Shown: positions 42,447-50,627 of the stretch, in pieces
Position numbering within the stretch: position 1 is the first letter of the stretch
Layout: every line of letters starts with the position of its first letter
DNA from: Plantactinospora mayteni
Lineage (GTDB): Bacteria; Actinomycetota; Actinomycetes; Mycobacteriales; Micromonosporaceae
Assembly: GCF_016862935.1 (NCBI RefSeq)
Contig: NZ_BONX01000004.1
Coordinates: 186,001-250,000 of the forward strand
Reading direction: 5' to 3'
Length of the DNA: 64,000 nucleotides
Position numbers and translations under genes: made by a program
The notes under the pieces: generated by a model
Told to the model about the DNA's origin: nothing
Seen by the model: only the letters and a program-made list of their open reading frames with translations
Database searches by the model: none

Positions 42447-43523
42447 ATGACCGCACCCCGACCCCACCGCGTCGTCGCCGCGCTGGTCGTCGCCATGACC
42501 CTGTCGGCGGCGGTCTCCGGCCCGGCCGGTGCGGCCCCCGGCGACGAGTTCCGCTGGACCGTGGAACCCGCCGCCGTGGCCGGGGCCGAACCCCGTGGCC
42601 AGTTCAGCTACGACCTCGCCCCGGGCCAGCAGCGCGAGGACCGGGTGGTGGTGACCAACCGGTCGACCCAGCCGCTCACCTTCACCGTGTACGCCACCGA
42701 CGCCTCCACCTCGACGGACGGGGCGTTCGCGCTCCCGCCGGCCAGCCAGCCGGCGCGCGAGGCCGGCGCCTGGGTCGACCTCGGCCGGCAGACCCGGACG
42801 CTGCGCCCCGGCGAGCGGATCGTCCTGCCGTTCCGGTTGACCGTTCCGCCGAACGCGACCCCCGGCGACCACGCGGCCGGGATCGTCGCCTCGGTCGCCG
42901 AGCAGCGTACCGACGCCGAGGGGCAGCGGGTCAACGTGGAGCGTCGGGTCGGCGCGCGGATCTACCTGCGGGTGAACGGGCCGCTGGCGCCGATGGTCGA
43001 CGTCGAGTCGGTGCAGGTCTCGTACGCCAGTCCGGCCGTGCCGTTCGCCCGCGGCCCGGCGACGGTCACCTACCGGCTCCGCAACCCCGGCAACGTCCGG
43101 GTCGGCGGCACCGCCCAACTGCACACCACCGGCCTGTTCGGGGTACCGCTCGCCGGCGACCAGGACGTCACCCTGCCGGAACTGCTGCCGGGCGCGCGGG
43201 TGACCCTGGTCCGGCAGGTCGACGGCGTCCTACCGGGCGGCATGGTCACCGCCACGGTACGCGTCGACGCCACCAGCAGCGAGGGAGCACTGCCCACCGT
43301 GACCCGGAGCGGGACGGTCTGGACCGTTCCGTGGACGTTGCTCTACCTGCTCGTGCTGATCGGTGCGGTACTGGCCCTGCTCTGGTGGCGGCAGCGTCGA
43401 CGGCGCGCGGCCGGTACCGACGCCGTACCGGTGGACGGCCCCGTCGAGCCGGCCGAGGTCCCCGGCCCGGACACCGACCCGGCGCACGACAGCGCAGCCA
43501 CGCCGCTCGGTACCCGAAGCTGA
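42447..43523 (+). CDS. DUF916-like WxL-interacting membrane protein
   Basis: 358 residues from ATG 42447 (SD GAGGAG). Signal peptide VVAALVVAMTLSAAVSGPAG. The first beta-sandwich (about 33-165) has the DUF916 pattern: YDLAPGQQREDRVVVTNRST, LTFTVYATDAST, GAWVDLGRQTRTLRPGERIV, PGDHAAGIVASV. A second Ig-like domain (about 170-290), one TM helix (about 297-318) and an acidic cytoplasmic tail follow. In Firmicutes, DUF916 proteins bridge WxL proteins and peptidoglycan; the pairing here with the WxL-like gene supports the same role. Confidence 0.77.
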   Translation: MTAPRPHRVVAALVVAMTLSAAVSGPAGAAPGDEFRWTVEPAAVAGAEPRGQFSYDLAPGQQREDRVVVTNRSTQPLTFTVYATDASTSTDGAFALPPASQPAREAGAWVDLGRQTRTLRPGERIVLPFRLTVPPNATPGDHAAGIVASVAEQRTDAEGQRVNVERRVGARIYLRVNGPLAPMVDVESVQVSYASPAVPFARGPATVTYRLRNPGNVRVGGTAQLHTTGLFGVPLAGDQDVTLPELLPGARVTLVRQVDGVLPGGMVTATVRVDATSSEGALPTVTRSGTVWTVPWTLLYLLVLIGAVLALLWWRQRRRRAAGTDAVPVDGPVEPAEVPGPDTDPAHDSAATPLGTRS

Positions 43524-43596
43524 CCGGGAAACCACCCCAACCTGGCGAGACAACCGAAGACGGCATCACCCGCGAAATACGTGAATCAGACGCCCC

Positions 43597-44199
43597 TCAG
43601 GGACGAGCGTCCGCCCGAATCCCGGTCCAGCGCAGGTCGGCCGGCAGGTGGCTCATGTCGTTGAACATCACCAGCGTGGGCGCCAGGCCGGTGCGGTACT
43701 CGATCACGGTGAGCCCGGTGTTGGCGCTGTCCAGGCTCAGCCACTGCATAGGCGGCGCTTCGAGGGCCTCGCGCACCAGCCACGCGATCGGGTAGGCATG
43801 CGTGACCAGGACCTCGTACGTGTCGGGCTCGCCCGCCGCGGGCACCTGCCCGAACCGCGCCACCAGCGCATCGGCGAGCTTGCGGCCCGACGCGGCCTCG
43901 GCCTCGTCGTAGCCGTCGAAGAAGCCGGCCCACGATCGGGGCATCTCGGCGGCGGTGGGCACGTAAGGGACGTGGTCGATGAGTTCGGAGGCCGCGGCGA
44001 CGGGAACGCCGGGCAGGTGCCGGGCGAGTTCCTGCGCGCTCGACGCGGCGCGCGGCAGCGGCGAATGCCAGACCGCGCCGATCGGCAGACCCGCGAGCCG
44101 CTCGCCCAGCAGGTTCGCCTGTCTGCGACCGGCGTCCTTGAGTTCGCCGAACGCGTCCGCCGCGCCGTGCCGTGCAACGTAGAGATGTCGGGTTGCCAT
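43597..44199 (-). CDS. Histidine phosphatase family protein
   Basis: 200 residues from ATG 44199. Branch 2/phosphoglycerate-mutase-like fold with the catalytic RHG motif at the N-terminus (HLYVARHGAADAFGELKDAG) and the second active-site His in EVLVTHAYPIAWLVRE; a further Arg lies in HSPLPRAASSAQELARHL. ATG 44199 is chosen because upstream codons belong to the preceding regulator's other frame. It starts 10 bp after the (frameshifted) regulator's stop, so the two are an operon. Substrate unknown. Confidence 0.87.
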   Translation of the reverse strand: MATRHLYVARHGAADAFGELKDAGRRQANLLGERLAGLPIGAVWHSPLPRAASSAQELARHLPGVPVAAASELIDHVPYVPTAAEMPRSWAGFFDGYDEAEAASGRKLADALVARFGQVPAAGEPDTYEVLVTHAYPIAWLVREALEAPPMQWLSLDSANTGLTVIEYRTGLAPTLVMFNDMSHLPADLRWTGIRADARP

Positions 44200-44209
44200 G
44201 GGCCCGAAC

Positions 44210-44864
44210 CTATCTGCCGCCGATCTTCGCATCGCGCGGGATACCCAATGTCGACAGAAGATCTTCGTGCAGCTCCATCCACACGGCGTGGCACGACGCG
44301 ACACCGACGCCGGTTACCCACTGCTGCTTTCCCGCGGGCGCGTACCAACGCCGCGGAGAACCGCTCGTCGTAGCCGCCGAACCGGGCCAGCACGGCAGAA
44401 AGGCCGCCGACCAGTCGCGCCAGTTCGCCGTCGAGTGCGGACAGTTCGTCCAGCACGCGGGCGTCCCACTTCGGGTCGCTGTGGTCGTTGGTCGCCAGCC
44501 GATCGTCCGGGTTGGGCCGTAGCTGCCAGTCTGTGCAAGCCTTGACCAGACGCCCGTTCAGCGACTCGAAGACCTGGTGGCCCAGCTCGACGGCGGGTCG
44601 CGCCCCGACCTGGTCGAGTTCGCTGGCGAGTCGGCGGGAGTCCTCGTCGCGGCCCCGATCGGTGAGCGTCCACCCGCTGGTGGCGCCGAACGCGACGTGG
44701 CTGACCCAGCCGTAAGCCTGGAAGTCCTCCAACAGCTCGGTGGTCTTGTCCTGGTCGATGCCGACACGCCGGGAAACCGCGGCGTCGTCGGCCATCCCGG
44801 AAACCCGTACCCCGTGCAAGACAAGGAGATCCGGCGTGGAAGCGTGTGTCATGGCAGCGAGCAT
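44210..44864 (-). pseudogene. Frameshifted winged-helix regulator
   Basis: The N-terminal frame (MTHASTPDLLVLHGVRVSGM, GWTLTDRGRDEDSRRLASEL, LARFGGYDERFSAALVRARG) is a MarR-like winged-helix regulator of a family whose members end in SCHxVWxELHEDLLxTLGIPR. That ending exists here as SCHAVWMELHEDLLSTLGIP with a stop at 44210, but in another frame. The shift lies near 44335, where one extra base splits VRA from AGKQQWVTG. Either a recent frameshift mutation or a sequencing error. It is divergent from the PEP-utilising enzyme, its likely target. Confidence 0.8.
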
Positions 44865-44962
44865 TCATACTGCCCTACCGGGTGTCAATGCCGACGCGCA
44901 CGGCGCGACCTCGTAAGGTCGCCGACGGCCATATTCGGTCCATCACCACAAGGGAAGAAACG

Positions 44963-46153
44963 ATGCTGATCGATCTCGCTGGCGCCGTCGCAGCCACCTC
45001 GGGCGGCAAGGCAGCCGTCCTGGGCCGCCTGCTACGCGCCGGACTGCCGGTGCCGCTCGGGTTCGTGGTGCCGACCTCGGCGTACGGCCAGGCAGTCGCC
45101 GGCCTCGACCTCAGCGACGCCGGCGCCGCCCGGCAGCTGATTCTGCGGGCGCCGTCGGCGCCCGCGCTGGTCGATGAGATCGCGCAGGCGCTCGTCCGGC
45201 TCGACGGCCGGCCCGTCGCCGTGCGCTCCTCGGCGACCAGCGAGGACACCGCCGAGGCCACCGCAGCGGGGCAGCACGACACCTTCCTGGGCGTCATTGG
45301 CGCCGACCGGGTGGCCGACGCCGTCCGCAGCTGCTGGGCCTCCGTGTGGTCGGAGCGCGCCGTCGAATACCGGCGCCGCCGGGCCGCCGACGCCGGCCAT
45401 CCAGCAATGGCGGTGCTGGTGCAACAACTGGTGGACGCAGAGGTCGCCGGGGTGACGTTCACCGGCTCCGACATCCGGATCGAGGGCTCGTGGGGGTTGG
45501 GCGAGAGCATCGTCGGCGGCCAGGTCACCCCCGACTCGTGGACGGTGTCCGGTGACGCGGTCACGCATCGCTCGCTCGGCGAGAAGGCGGTCAGGGCCGA
45601 CCGTCAAGGCGGCGAGGTCATCACCCGGAAGGTGGACATCGCCGACCGCAGTCGGTTCTGCCTCAGCGACGAGGAGGTGCTCCGGCTCGCGAGCCTCGGC
45701 CGGGAGACGGCACGGCTGCTCCAGGGGCCGCAGGACATCGAATGGGCGATCGCCGAGGGCCGGATCTGGCTGCTGCAGGCCCGGCCGATCACGTCCGCTC
45801 TTCCGGACACAGCCTCCTCCGCCACCGGGGACACCACCGCTCTGACCGGCACTCCGGGCAGTCCCGGAATCGCCCGAGGACCCGTACGGCTGGTCCACGG
45901 CCCGGGCGACTTCGGCCGCGTCCACACCGGAGACGTCCTCGTATGCCGGACCACGGATCCAGCGTGGACGCCCCTGTTCGGCGTAGTTGCCGCGGTCGTC
46001 ACCGAAACCGGAGGCATGCTGTCGCACGCCGCGATCGTGGCGCGCGAGCAGGGCCTGCCCGCCGTCCTTGCAGTCCGGGAAGCAATGACCGCCCTTCCCG
46101 ACAACGCCATGGTCGAGGTCGACGGCAGCGCCGGCCGCATCACCCTGCTCTGA
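44963..46153 (+). CDS. Short PEP-utilising enzyme (PEP synthase/rifampin phosphotransferase-like, lacking the middle domain)
   Basis: 396 residues from ATG 44963 (SD AAGGGAAG). Residues 1-280: PPDK/PEP-synthase-type ATP-binding domain (GGKAAVLGRLLRAGLPVPLG, VAVRSSATSEDTAEATAAGQ, QDIEWAIAEGRIWLLQARPI). Residues 300-396: PEP-utiliser mobile domain with the phosphohistidine (TETGGMLSHAAIVAREQGLP). Rifampin phosphotransferases and PEP synthases carry 350-400 extra residues for acceptor or pyruvate binding; here the domains are joined by about 20 residues. The acceptor must therefore be supplied differently or be unusual. Confidence 0.8.
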   Translation: MLIDLAGAVAATSGGKAAVLGRLLRAGLPVPLGFVVPTSAYGQAVAGLDLSDAGAARQLILRAPSAPALVDEIAQALVRLDGRPVAVRSSATSEDTAEATAAGQHDTFLGVIGADRVADAVRSCWASVWSERAVEYRRRRAADAGHPAMAVLVQQLVDAEVAGVTFTGSDIRIEGSWGLGESIVGGQVTPDSWTVSGDAVTHRSLGEKAVRADRQGGEVITRKVDIADRSRFCLSDEEVLRLASLGRETARLLQGPQDIEWAIAEGRIWLLQARPITSALPDTASSATGDTTALTGTPGSPGIARGPVRLVHGPGDFGRVHTGDVLVCRTTDPAWTPLFGVVAAVVTETGGMLSHAAIVAREQGLPAVLAVREAMTALPDNAMVEVDGSAGRITLL

Positions 46154-46204
46154 CTCGATTGAGGGGCGCCCAGCTCCCGCATCCGGGCACCGACGCAACC
46201 GGCT

Positions 46205-46368
46205 TGGAGGCTTCCTCGGTCAGCTCATGCGGATCCGTCGCGCCGTCGCTGGCGGCCCAGCGCTCCACTGCGGCGTCGAAGGCGGCGGACGCCCTCCGGG
46301 TCGCCAGCTCCCTGCGGGGATCGAATATCGCCTGCCGCCGTCCGCGACGGACGCCCGCAGGACCAGGG
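46205..46368 (-). pseudogene. Probable TetR C-terminal remnant
   Basis: Two frames on the minus strand, LVLRASVADG and then QAIFDPRRELATRRASAAFD with AAVERWAASDGATDPHELTE, read like the C-terminal ligand domain of a TetR regulator broken by a frameshift. No helix-turn-helix is present. This is pattern recognition over a short stretch, so confidence is modest. The rest of 46154-46375 shows nothing else. Confidence 0.35.
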
Positions 46369-46375
46369 TGAGGTG

Positions 46376-46753
46376 TCAGCGGCTGGTGCGGGCAGACCGG
46401 CGCAGGGCGTCGATCGTGGTCTCCGGCGAGGTGTTGAAGCAGAACACGATGCCGGGGACGAGCTGGTTGAGCAGGTTCACCAGCCGTTCGAACAGCAGGG
46501 TGTGCTCTGGCGCCATCCGCAGGCCCGCGCCGATCATCACGGCGTCGACCGGTCGGGCGGCCAGACACTCGCGGACCGTCCGCTCCGCCTCCTCCGGGTC
46601 GGCGGAGACCTGGCACGACACGATGTCGAACCCGGCCTCGCGCAGCGCCGCCTCGCCCGCCGCGATCCGGACGGTCAGGGTTTCCTCGTCGAGGCCGGGG
46701 TAACGGCTGTAGTCGATGGCGCTGGGATGCAGTCCCAGGGAGAGGGTCAGCAC
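46376..46753 (-). CDS. Small conserved cytoplasmic protein
   Basis: 125 residues with an alpha/beta pattern (MLTLSLGLHPSAIDYSRYPG, GFDIVSCQVSADPEEAERTV, DAVMIGAGLRMAPEHTLLFE, NQLVPGIVFCFNTSPETTID). Looks like a complete small Rossmann-like protein; related stand-alone proteins of unknown function occur in actinobacteria and are often annotated hypothetical. No signal peptide or membrane helix. It overlaps the SDR remnant by 7 bp, and its intact frame contrasts with the decayed neighbours. Confidence 0.6.
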   Translation of the reverse strand: MLTLSLGLHPSAIDYSRYPGLDEETLTVRIAAGEAALREAGFDIVSCQVSADPEEAERTVRECLAARPVDAVMIGAGLRMAPEHTLLFERLVNLLNQLVPGIVFCFNTSPETTIDALRRSARTSR

Positions 46754-47096
46754 GGCGCGGTCCCGGCTCGGTCGAGGAAGCCGCCGGTCGGGCCGTCCGG
46801 GTCGATGCTGGCCAGCCGGACGATCGCCTCGATGCCCTCGGTCACGGTCTGATGGCTCCGGTGATCGCTGAGGTCGGTCGCGGTGTGACCGGGATCCACG
46901 GCGTCGACCTCGACGCCCGGCAGGAGGTGTGCGTACTGGCTGGTGGTCATGTTCAGGGCCGCCTTCGAGCCGGGTAGCCGGGTAGCGCGGGCGGCAGGTC
47001 GAGCGCGTGCGGTTCGCCGGACACGATGACGGATCCCAGCCCGCTGGACACCATCACGATACCGGGATGGGCGGCGGTGCGCGGCGGTCCGGCCAG
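46747..47096 (-). pseudogene. Truncated, frameshifted short-chain dehydrogenase (SDR)
   Basis: The C-terminal SDR part is clear: SKAALNMTTSQYAHLLPGVE, VDAVDPGHTATDLSDHRSHQ, then IVRLASIDPDGPTGGFLDRA. Upstream, in another frame, HPGIVMVSSGLGSVIV is the SDR active-site Ser strand. The Tyr-x-x-x-Lys helix spans the frameshift (GYPA..SKAAL) and the N-terminal Rossmann nucleotide motif is absent, cut off near the end of the ribosome-protection gene. A dead fragment. Confidence 0.75.
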
Positions 47097-47105
47097 CGCG
47101 ACGCG

Positions 47106-49139
47106 TCAGTTCCGGGCACCCTGCCGGGTCAGTGAGGTCAGGTACTTTTCGCGGTGCCGGGGATCCGCCGTCGTCCGTGCCCGGGTCGCCGGTTCGCCCC
47201 GGACCGCCCGATAGCCGTCGAACGTGGACTCGACGACTCCCTCACCAGCGGTCAGGCCGGGCAGTTGGCGTTGCAGGTGCTGCACTCGTGCCGCCGGTAC
47301 GACGGCCTCGATCGTGGTCAGGTCACCCCGTACCGACTGCTGCCGCACTGCCGCGCCGAGCCGGCCCAGGGCCGTCAGCACGGCGCTGATCGCCCACACC
47401 GGGGCTTCGAGGCTCACCCGGAGCATCGGCTCGCAGACCACGGTTCCGGCCTGGTCGAGTGCCCGCATCAGCACGATCGGCGTGAGGTTGCGGAAGTCCG
47501 CCGGAGTACTGAGCGGGCCCCGCCTCGACGGCGGACCGTCGGCCAGGCTGTAGCTACAGTCGACCATGGTGACGACGCAGTCGGTGACCTGCCAGCCGAA
47601 CCTCCCCTCGCGCAGGGTCCGGCGCACGTACCGGCTCATGTGCGCGGTGAAGGTGTCGGCGTTCCGGTAGACGTACATCGGCATTGCCTGTGGCTCGACC
47701 CGCATCCGGAACTCGATTCCCGAGTTGGCCGGACCGGGCTCGACCCGCAGGCCGATGGTGGCCTGGAACGGGTTGGCCTCGGTGTTGAGGACCTCGACGG
47801 CCTCGCCGCGCCGGACCGGACGCTCGACGCAGACGATGGTCGTCTCCCGGAACGTGACGTCGATGCCGAACTCCGTCGCCAACGTCGCCTGGACGACCTC
47901 CTTCTGGACCTCGCCGTAGAGCGAGACGGAGACCTCCCGGCCGGTGTCGTCCACCCGGACGTCGATCAGCGGATCCTGCTCGGCCAGCCAGGCCAGCGCG
48001 GCGCGCAACGCGCCGTCGTCGCCCGGGCGCACCGGAGCGACGACGGTCTCCATCGTCGGCGGCGCGAAGTGGTGCTGGCCCCCGGTCGCGGGCGGCCGAC
48101 CGATCGTGTCGCCGATCCGGACCCCGTTCAGGCCCCAGAGCCGGCCGATCTCGCCAGCGGCGAGTTCTGGCCGCCGGACCCACCCGCCGTGCTCCGAGAC
48201 ACTGATGGCCGTGGCCTTCGCCTCGGCATCGCCGCCGCTCACACCCGTGACGGGCAACCGCTGCCGGGCCCGCAGCGTGCCGGCGAACATCCGGAGATAG
48301 GCGATCTTCTCCCCCGCCGGCCCACGATCGATCTTGAAGACGCGGCCCGAGACCGCGGCCTCCGCGTCGCCGACCTCGGCCGGCAACAGTTCGGTCAGCC
48401 CGGCCATCAGCGCGGGCACGCCCTCCCCGGTGATCGCCGAGCCGAGGAAGACCGGATGGACCGACGACCGCCGGGTCTGCGCGGCGAGTTCCCCGCGCAG
48501 CCGTCGGCCCGTGACGGCGCGCTCGTTCTCGACGTACGCGGCCAGCAGCGAGTCGTCCCGCTCGACGAGGACCTCGGTCAGCGCCGCCCGGAACGCCGGG
48601 TCACCGGAGCCGTAGGGGGTGAACCGGGCGGCCCGGGTACCGAGCCCGGTGACCGTGCCCATCGGGATGATCGCGGGCGTGAGCCGGTCCGCCACCGCCT
48701 CGAAGACCCGCCCGAGATCGGCGCCCCGCCGGTCGACCTTGTTCACGAACAGCAACGTCGGTACGCGCAACCGCCGTAGTGCCCGCATCAGGACACGGGT
48801 CTGTGGTTGGACGCCCTCGACCGCCGAGATCACCAGAACGGCGCCGTCGAGCAGGCTCAGTACTCGCTCGACCTCGGCGATGAAGTCCGGATGGCCCGGT
48901 GTGTCGATCAGGTTGACCGTCACGCCGGCGATCTCGAACGACACGACGGCGGACTTGATGGTGATGCCACGCTGGCGTTCCAGCGCCAGCGTGTCGGTCC
49001 GGGTCGTGCCGGCATCGACCTCGCCGACGGTGTCGATGACCCCGGCCGCGTACAGCAGCCGTTCGGTCAGTGTCGTCTTACCGGCGTCGACATGCGCCAG
49101 GATTCCCAGGTTCAGCGTTCTCTGCGGCAACCGCCACAC
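47106..49139 (-). CDS. Tet(M)/OtrA-like ribosomal protection GTPase
   Basis: 677 residues, close to the 640-665 usual for the family. EF-G-like GTPase domain with G1 GILAHVDAGKTTLTER, G2 region ERQRGITIKSAVVSF, G3 LIDTPGHPDFIAEVERVL and G4 LLFVNKVDRRGADL, followed by domains II-V (EPQAMPMYVYRNADTFTAHM). The family removes tetracycline-type drugs from ribosomes; actinomycete members can be self-resistance genes or housekeeping paralogues. The GTG start follows GAGGG closely. No tetracycline pathway is visible nearby, so whether it gives resistance is unproven. Confidence 0.85.
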   Translation of the reverse strand: MWRLPQRTLNLGILAHVDAGKTTLTERLLYAAGVIDTVGEVDAGTTRTDTLALERQRGITIKSAVVSFEIAGVTVNLIDTPGHPDFIAEVERVLSLLDGAVLVISAVEGVQPQTRVLMRALRRLRVPTLLFVNKVDRRGADLGRVFEAVADRLTPAIIPMGTVTGLGTRAARFTPYGSGDPAFRAALTEVLVERDDSLLAAYVENERAVTGRRLRGELAAQTRRSSVHPVFLGSAITGEGVPALMAGLTELLPAEVGDAEAAVSGRVFKIDRGPAGEKIAYLRMFAGTLRARQRLPVTGVSGGDAEAKATAISVSEHGGWVRRPELAAGEIGRLWGLNGVRIGDTIGRPPATGGQHHFAPPTMETVVAPVRPGDDGALRAALAWLAEQDPLIDVRVDDTGREVSVSLYGEVQKEVVQATLATEFGIDVTFRETTIVCVERPVRRGEAVEVLNTEANPFQATIGLRVEPGPANSGIEFRMRVEPQAMPMYVYRNADTFTAHMSRYVRRTLREGRFGWQVTDCVVTMVDCSYSLADGPPSRRGPLSTPADFRNLTPIVLMRALDQAGTVVCEPMLRVSLEAPVWAISAVLTALGRLGAAVRQQSVRGDLTTIEAVVPAARVQHLQRQLPGLTAGEGVVESTFDGYRAVRGEPATRARTTADPRHREKYLTSLTRQGARN

Positions 49140-49296
49140 CCCTCGAAGAGATCCAAGTTCCCTGTTCGATGGAGGTGCACACGGCTCGCATTTCGGTCTC
49201 CCTGTTCGTCCGTCGGCGGATTCCGGTCCGAGTCAACCACGGCTCGGAACGCCGCACGACCGAGTTATCCCACCTGGTCGGAGGTATGGTCGTGGG

Positions 49297-50610
49297 TCAG
49301 CCGGGCTGCCGGGTCAGGTCGACCGCCGACGCCTGCTCCAGCACCGAGGCGGGCAGTTGCGGCCCGGCCGGCAGCGCCAGCGGCTCCTTGGCCCGGGTGA
49401 CCAGCTCGACCACGGTCTTGGAGAGCCGGTTCGCCGACTGCGACATCGACTCGTTGGCGGTGACGATCGCGGTGACCACCTCGGCGCGCTTCTGCTGGCC
49501 GTACCTGACCGCCTCCTCGATGCCCCGGGCCTGCGCGTCGATCGACTCCGCGACCTCCAGCAGCGTCTCCGGGCGGATCGTCGGCGTCTGGATCGTCCGG
49601 ACGATCTGCGGCACGGCGGCCTTCGACGCCCGCGCGTACGCCGAGAGCACGTCGTTCGCGCCGTCCGCGACCGCCTGCTGCATGTCGGCGGCCTGATTGG
49701 CCTGCAACAGCAGCGCCCACTGCGCGATGGTGAGCTTCATCGTCGGGATGGTCAGGTTCATCAGCAACGCGAGCCGCTGGCCGAGCCCGTAGTTCAGGGT
49801 GCGGATGTTGCGCACCTGCGGGGATGTCGACCAGGCGACGAAGAGCCGCTGCTGGAACTCGTTGATGCGTACCTCGAGCGCCTGGATGAACTCGGTGACC
49901 AGTGAGAGCCGCTCCTGCTGGTCACGCTCGTCGACCGCGCCCGGGGTCACCGTGATCGACCGGGCGTCGGCGAGCGCCACCTCCCGGACGAGTTCCATCA
50001 CCGCGATCGCGCCGATGAGCTGGCCGATCGCCGCCTCGTTGGCCTTGTAGAGCTCGTCGCAGAGCACCACGTTGCGCTTGAGCTGCAACTGCTTCGCGCT
50101 GAGCTGCCCGGCCACCCGGTCCAACTGCTGCTCGACCGTCCGGGCCTCCTCGAACAGCATCTCCAGCAGGTCGCGGCCCTTCCGGAACAGACCCTTGACG
50201 GCGTCGGAGAACTTGTCGAACGTCTCCCGGATCTTCGGGTCGCTCGGGTCGTACTTGCGCCGGAAGTTGCGCATCCGGTCGTTCAGTTCGTGCATGATGC
50301 CGGTCAGCTCTGGGATGTTGACCCGGCCGACCTCGTGGAAGATCCGGCTGACCTGGGCGTTGACCTGGTCGATCGCGGTGTTGCCGAACGAGGCGAGCTG
50401 GTCGGTATTGGCCAGCATCGCCGGGTAGAGCTGCCCGGCCGCCGCCTCGGCCTGGGCACGCTGCGCCGGGCTGAGCAGGTCCACGCAGACCAGCTCCCGG
50501 GGCTGGCCGGCGAGCAGGGTACTGGTGATGGCGGTGTCGGCGGCACCGGCCGGCGGGTCGGCCGTTCCGCCCACGATGCTGCCGAAGTCGATCTGCAATC
50601 CGTCGGTCAT
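49297..50610 (-). CDS. TelA-family toxic anion resistance protein
   Basis: 437 residues from ATG 50610. Long helical, coiled-coil-rich protein with the TelA/KlaA pattern (FRKGRDLLEMLFEEARTVEQ, LVTEFIQALEVRINEFQQRL, NLTIPTMKLTIAQWALLLQA, ADGANDVLSAYARASKAAVP). TelA was named for tellurite resistance but its biochemistry is unclear; it often pairs with XpaC, as here. It is the last gene of a four-gene operon, downstream of the binding protein by 17 bp. Confidence 0.87.
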   Translation of the reverse strand: MTDGLQIDFGSIVGGTADPPAGAADTAITSTLLAGQPRELVCVDLLSPAQRAQAEAAAGQLYPAMLANTDQLASFGNTAIDQVNAQVSRIFHEVGRVNIPELTGIMHELNDRMRNFRRKYDPSDPKIRETFDKFSDAVKGLFRKGRDLLEMLFEEARTVEQQLDRVAGQLSAKQLQLKRNVVLCDELYKANEAAIGQLIGAIAVMELVREVALADARSITVTPGAVDERDQQERLSLVTEFIQALEVRINEFQQRLFVAWSTSPQVRNIRTLNYGLGQRLALLMNLTIPTMKLTIAQWALLLQANQAADMQQAVADGANDVLSAYARASKAAVPQIVRTIQTPTIRPETLLEVAESIDAQARGIEEAVRYGQQKRAEVVTAIVTANESMSQSANRLSKTVVELVTRAKEPLALPAGPQLPASVLEQASAVDLTRQPG

Positions 50611-50627
50611 GGCAGGTCCGTTCTCCC

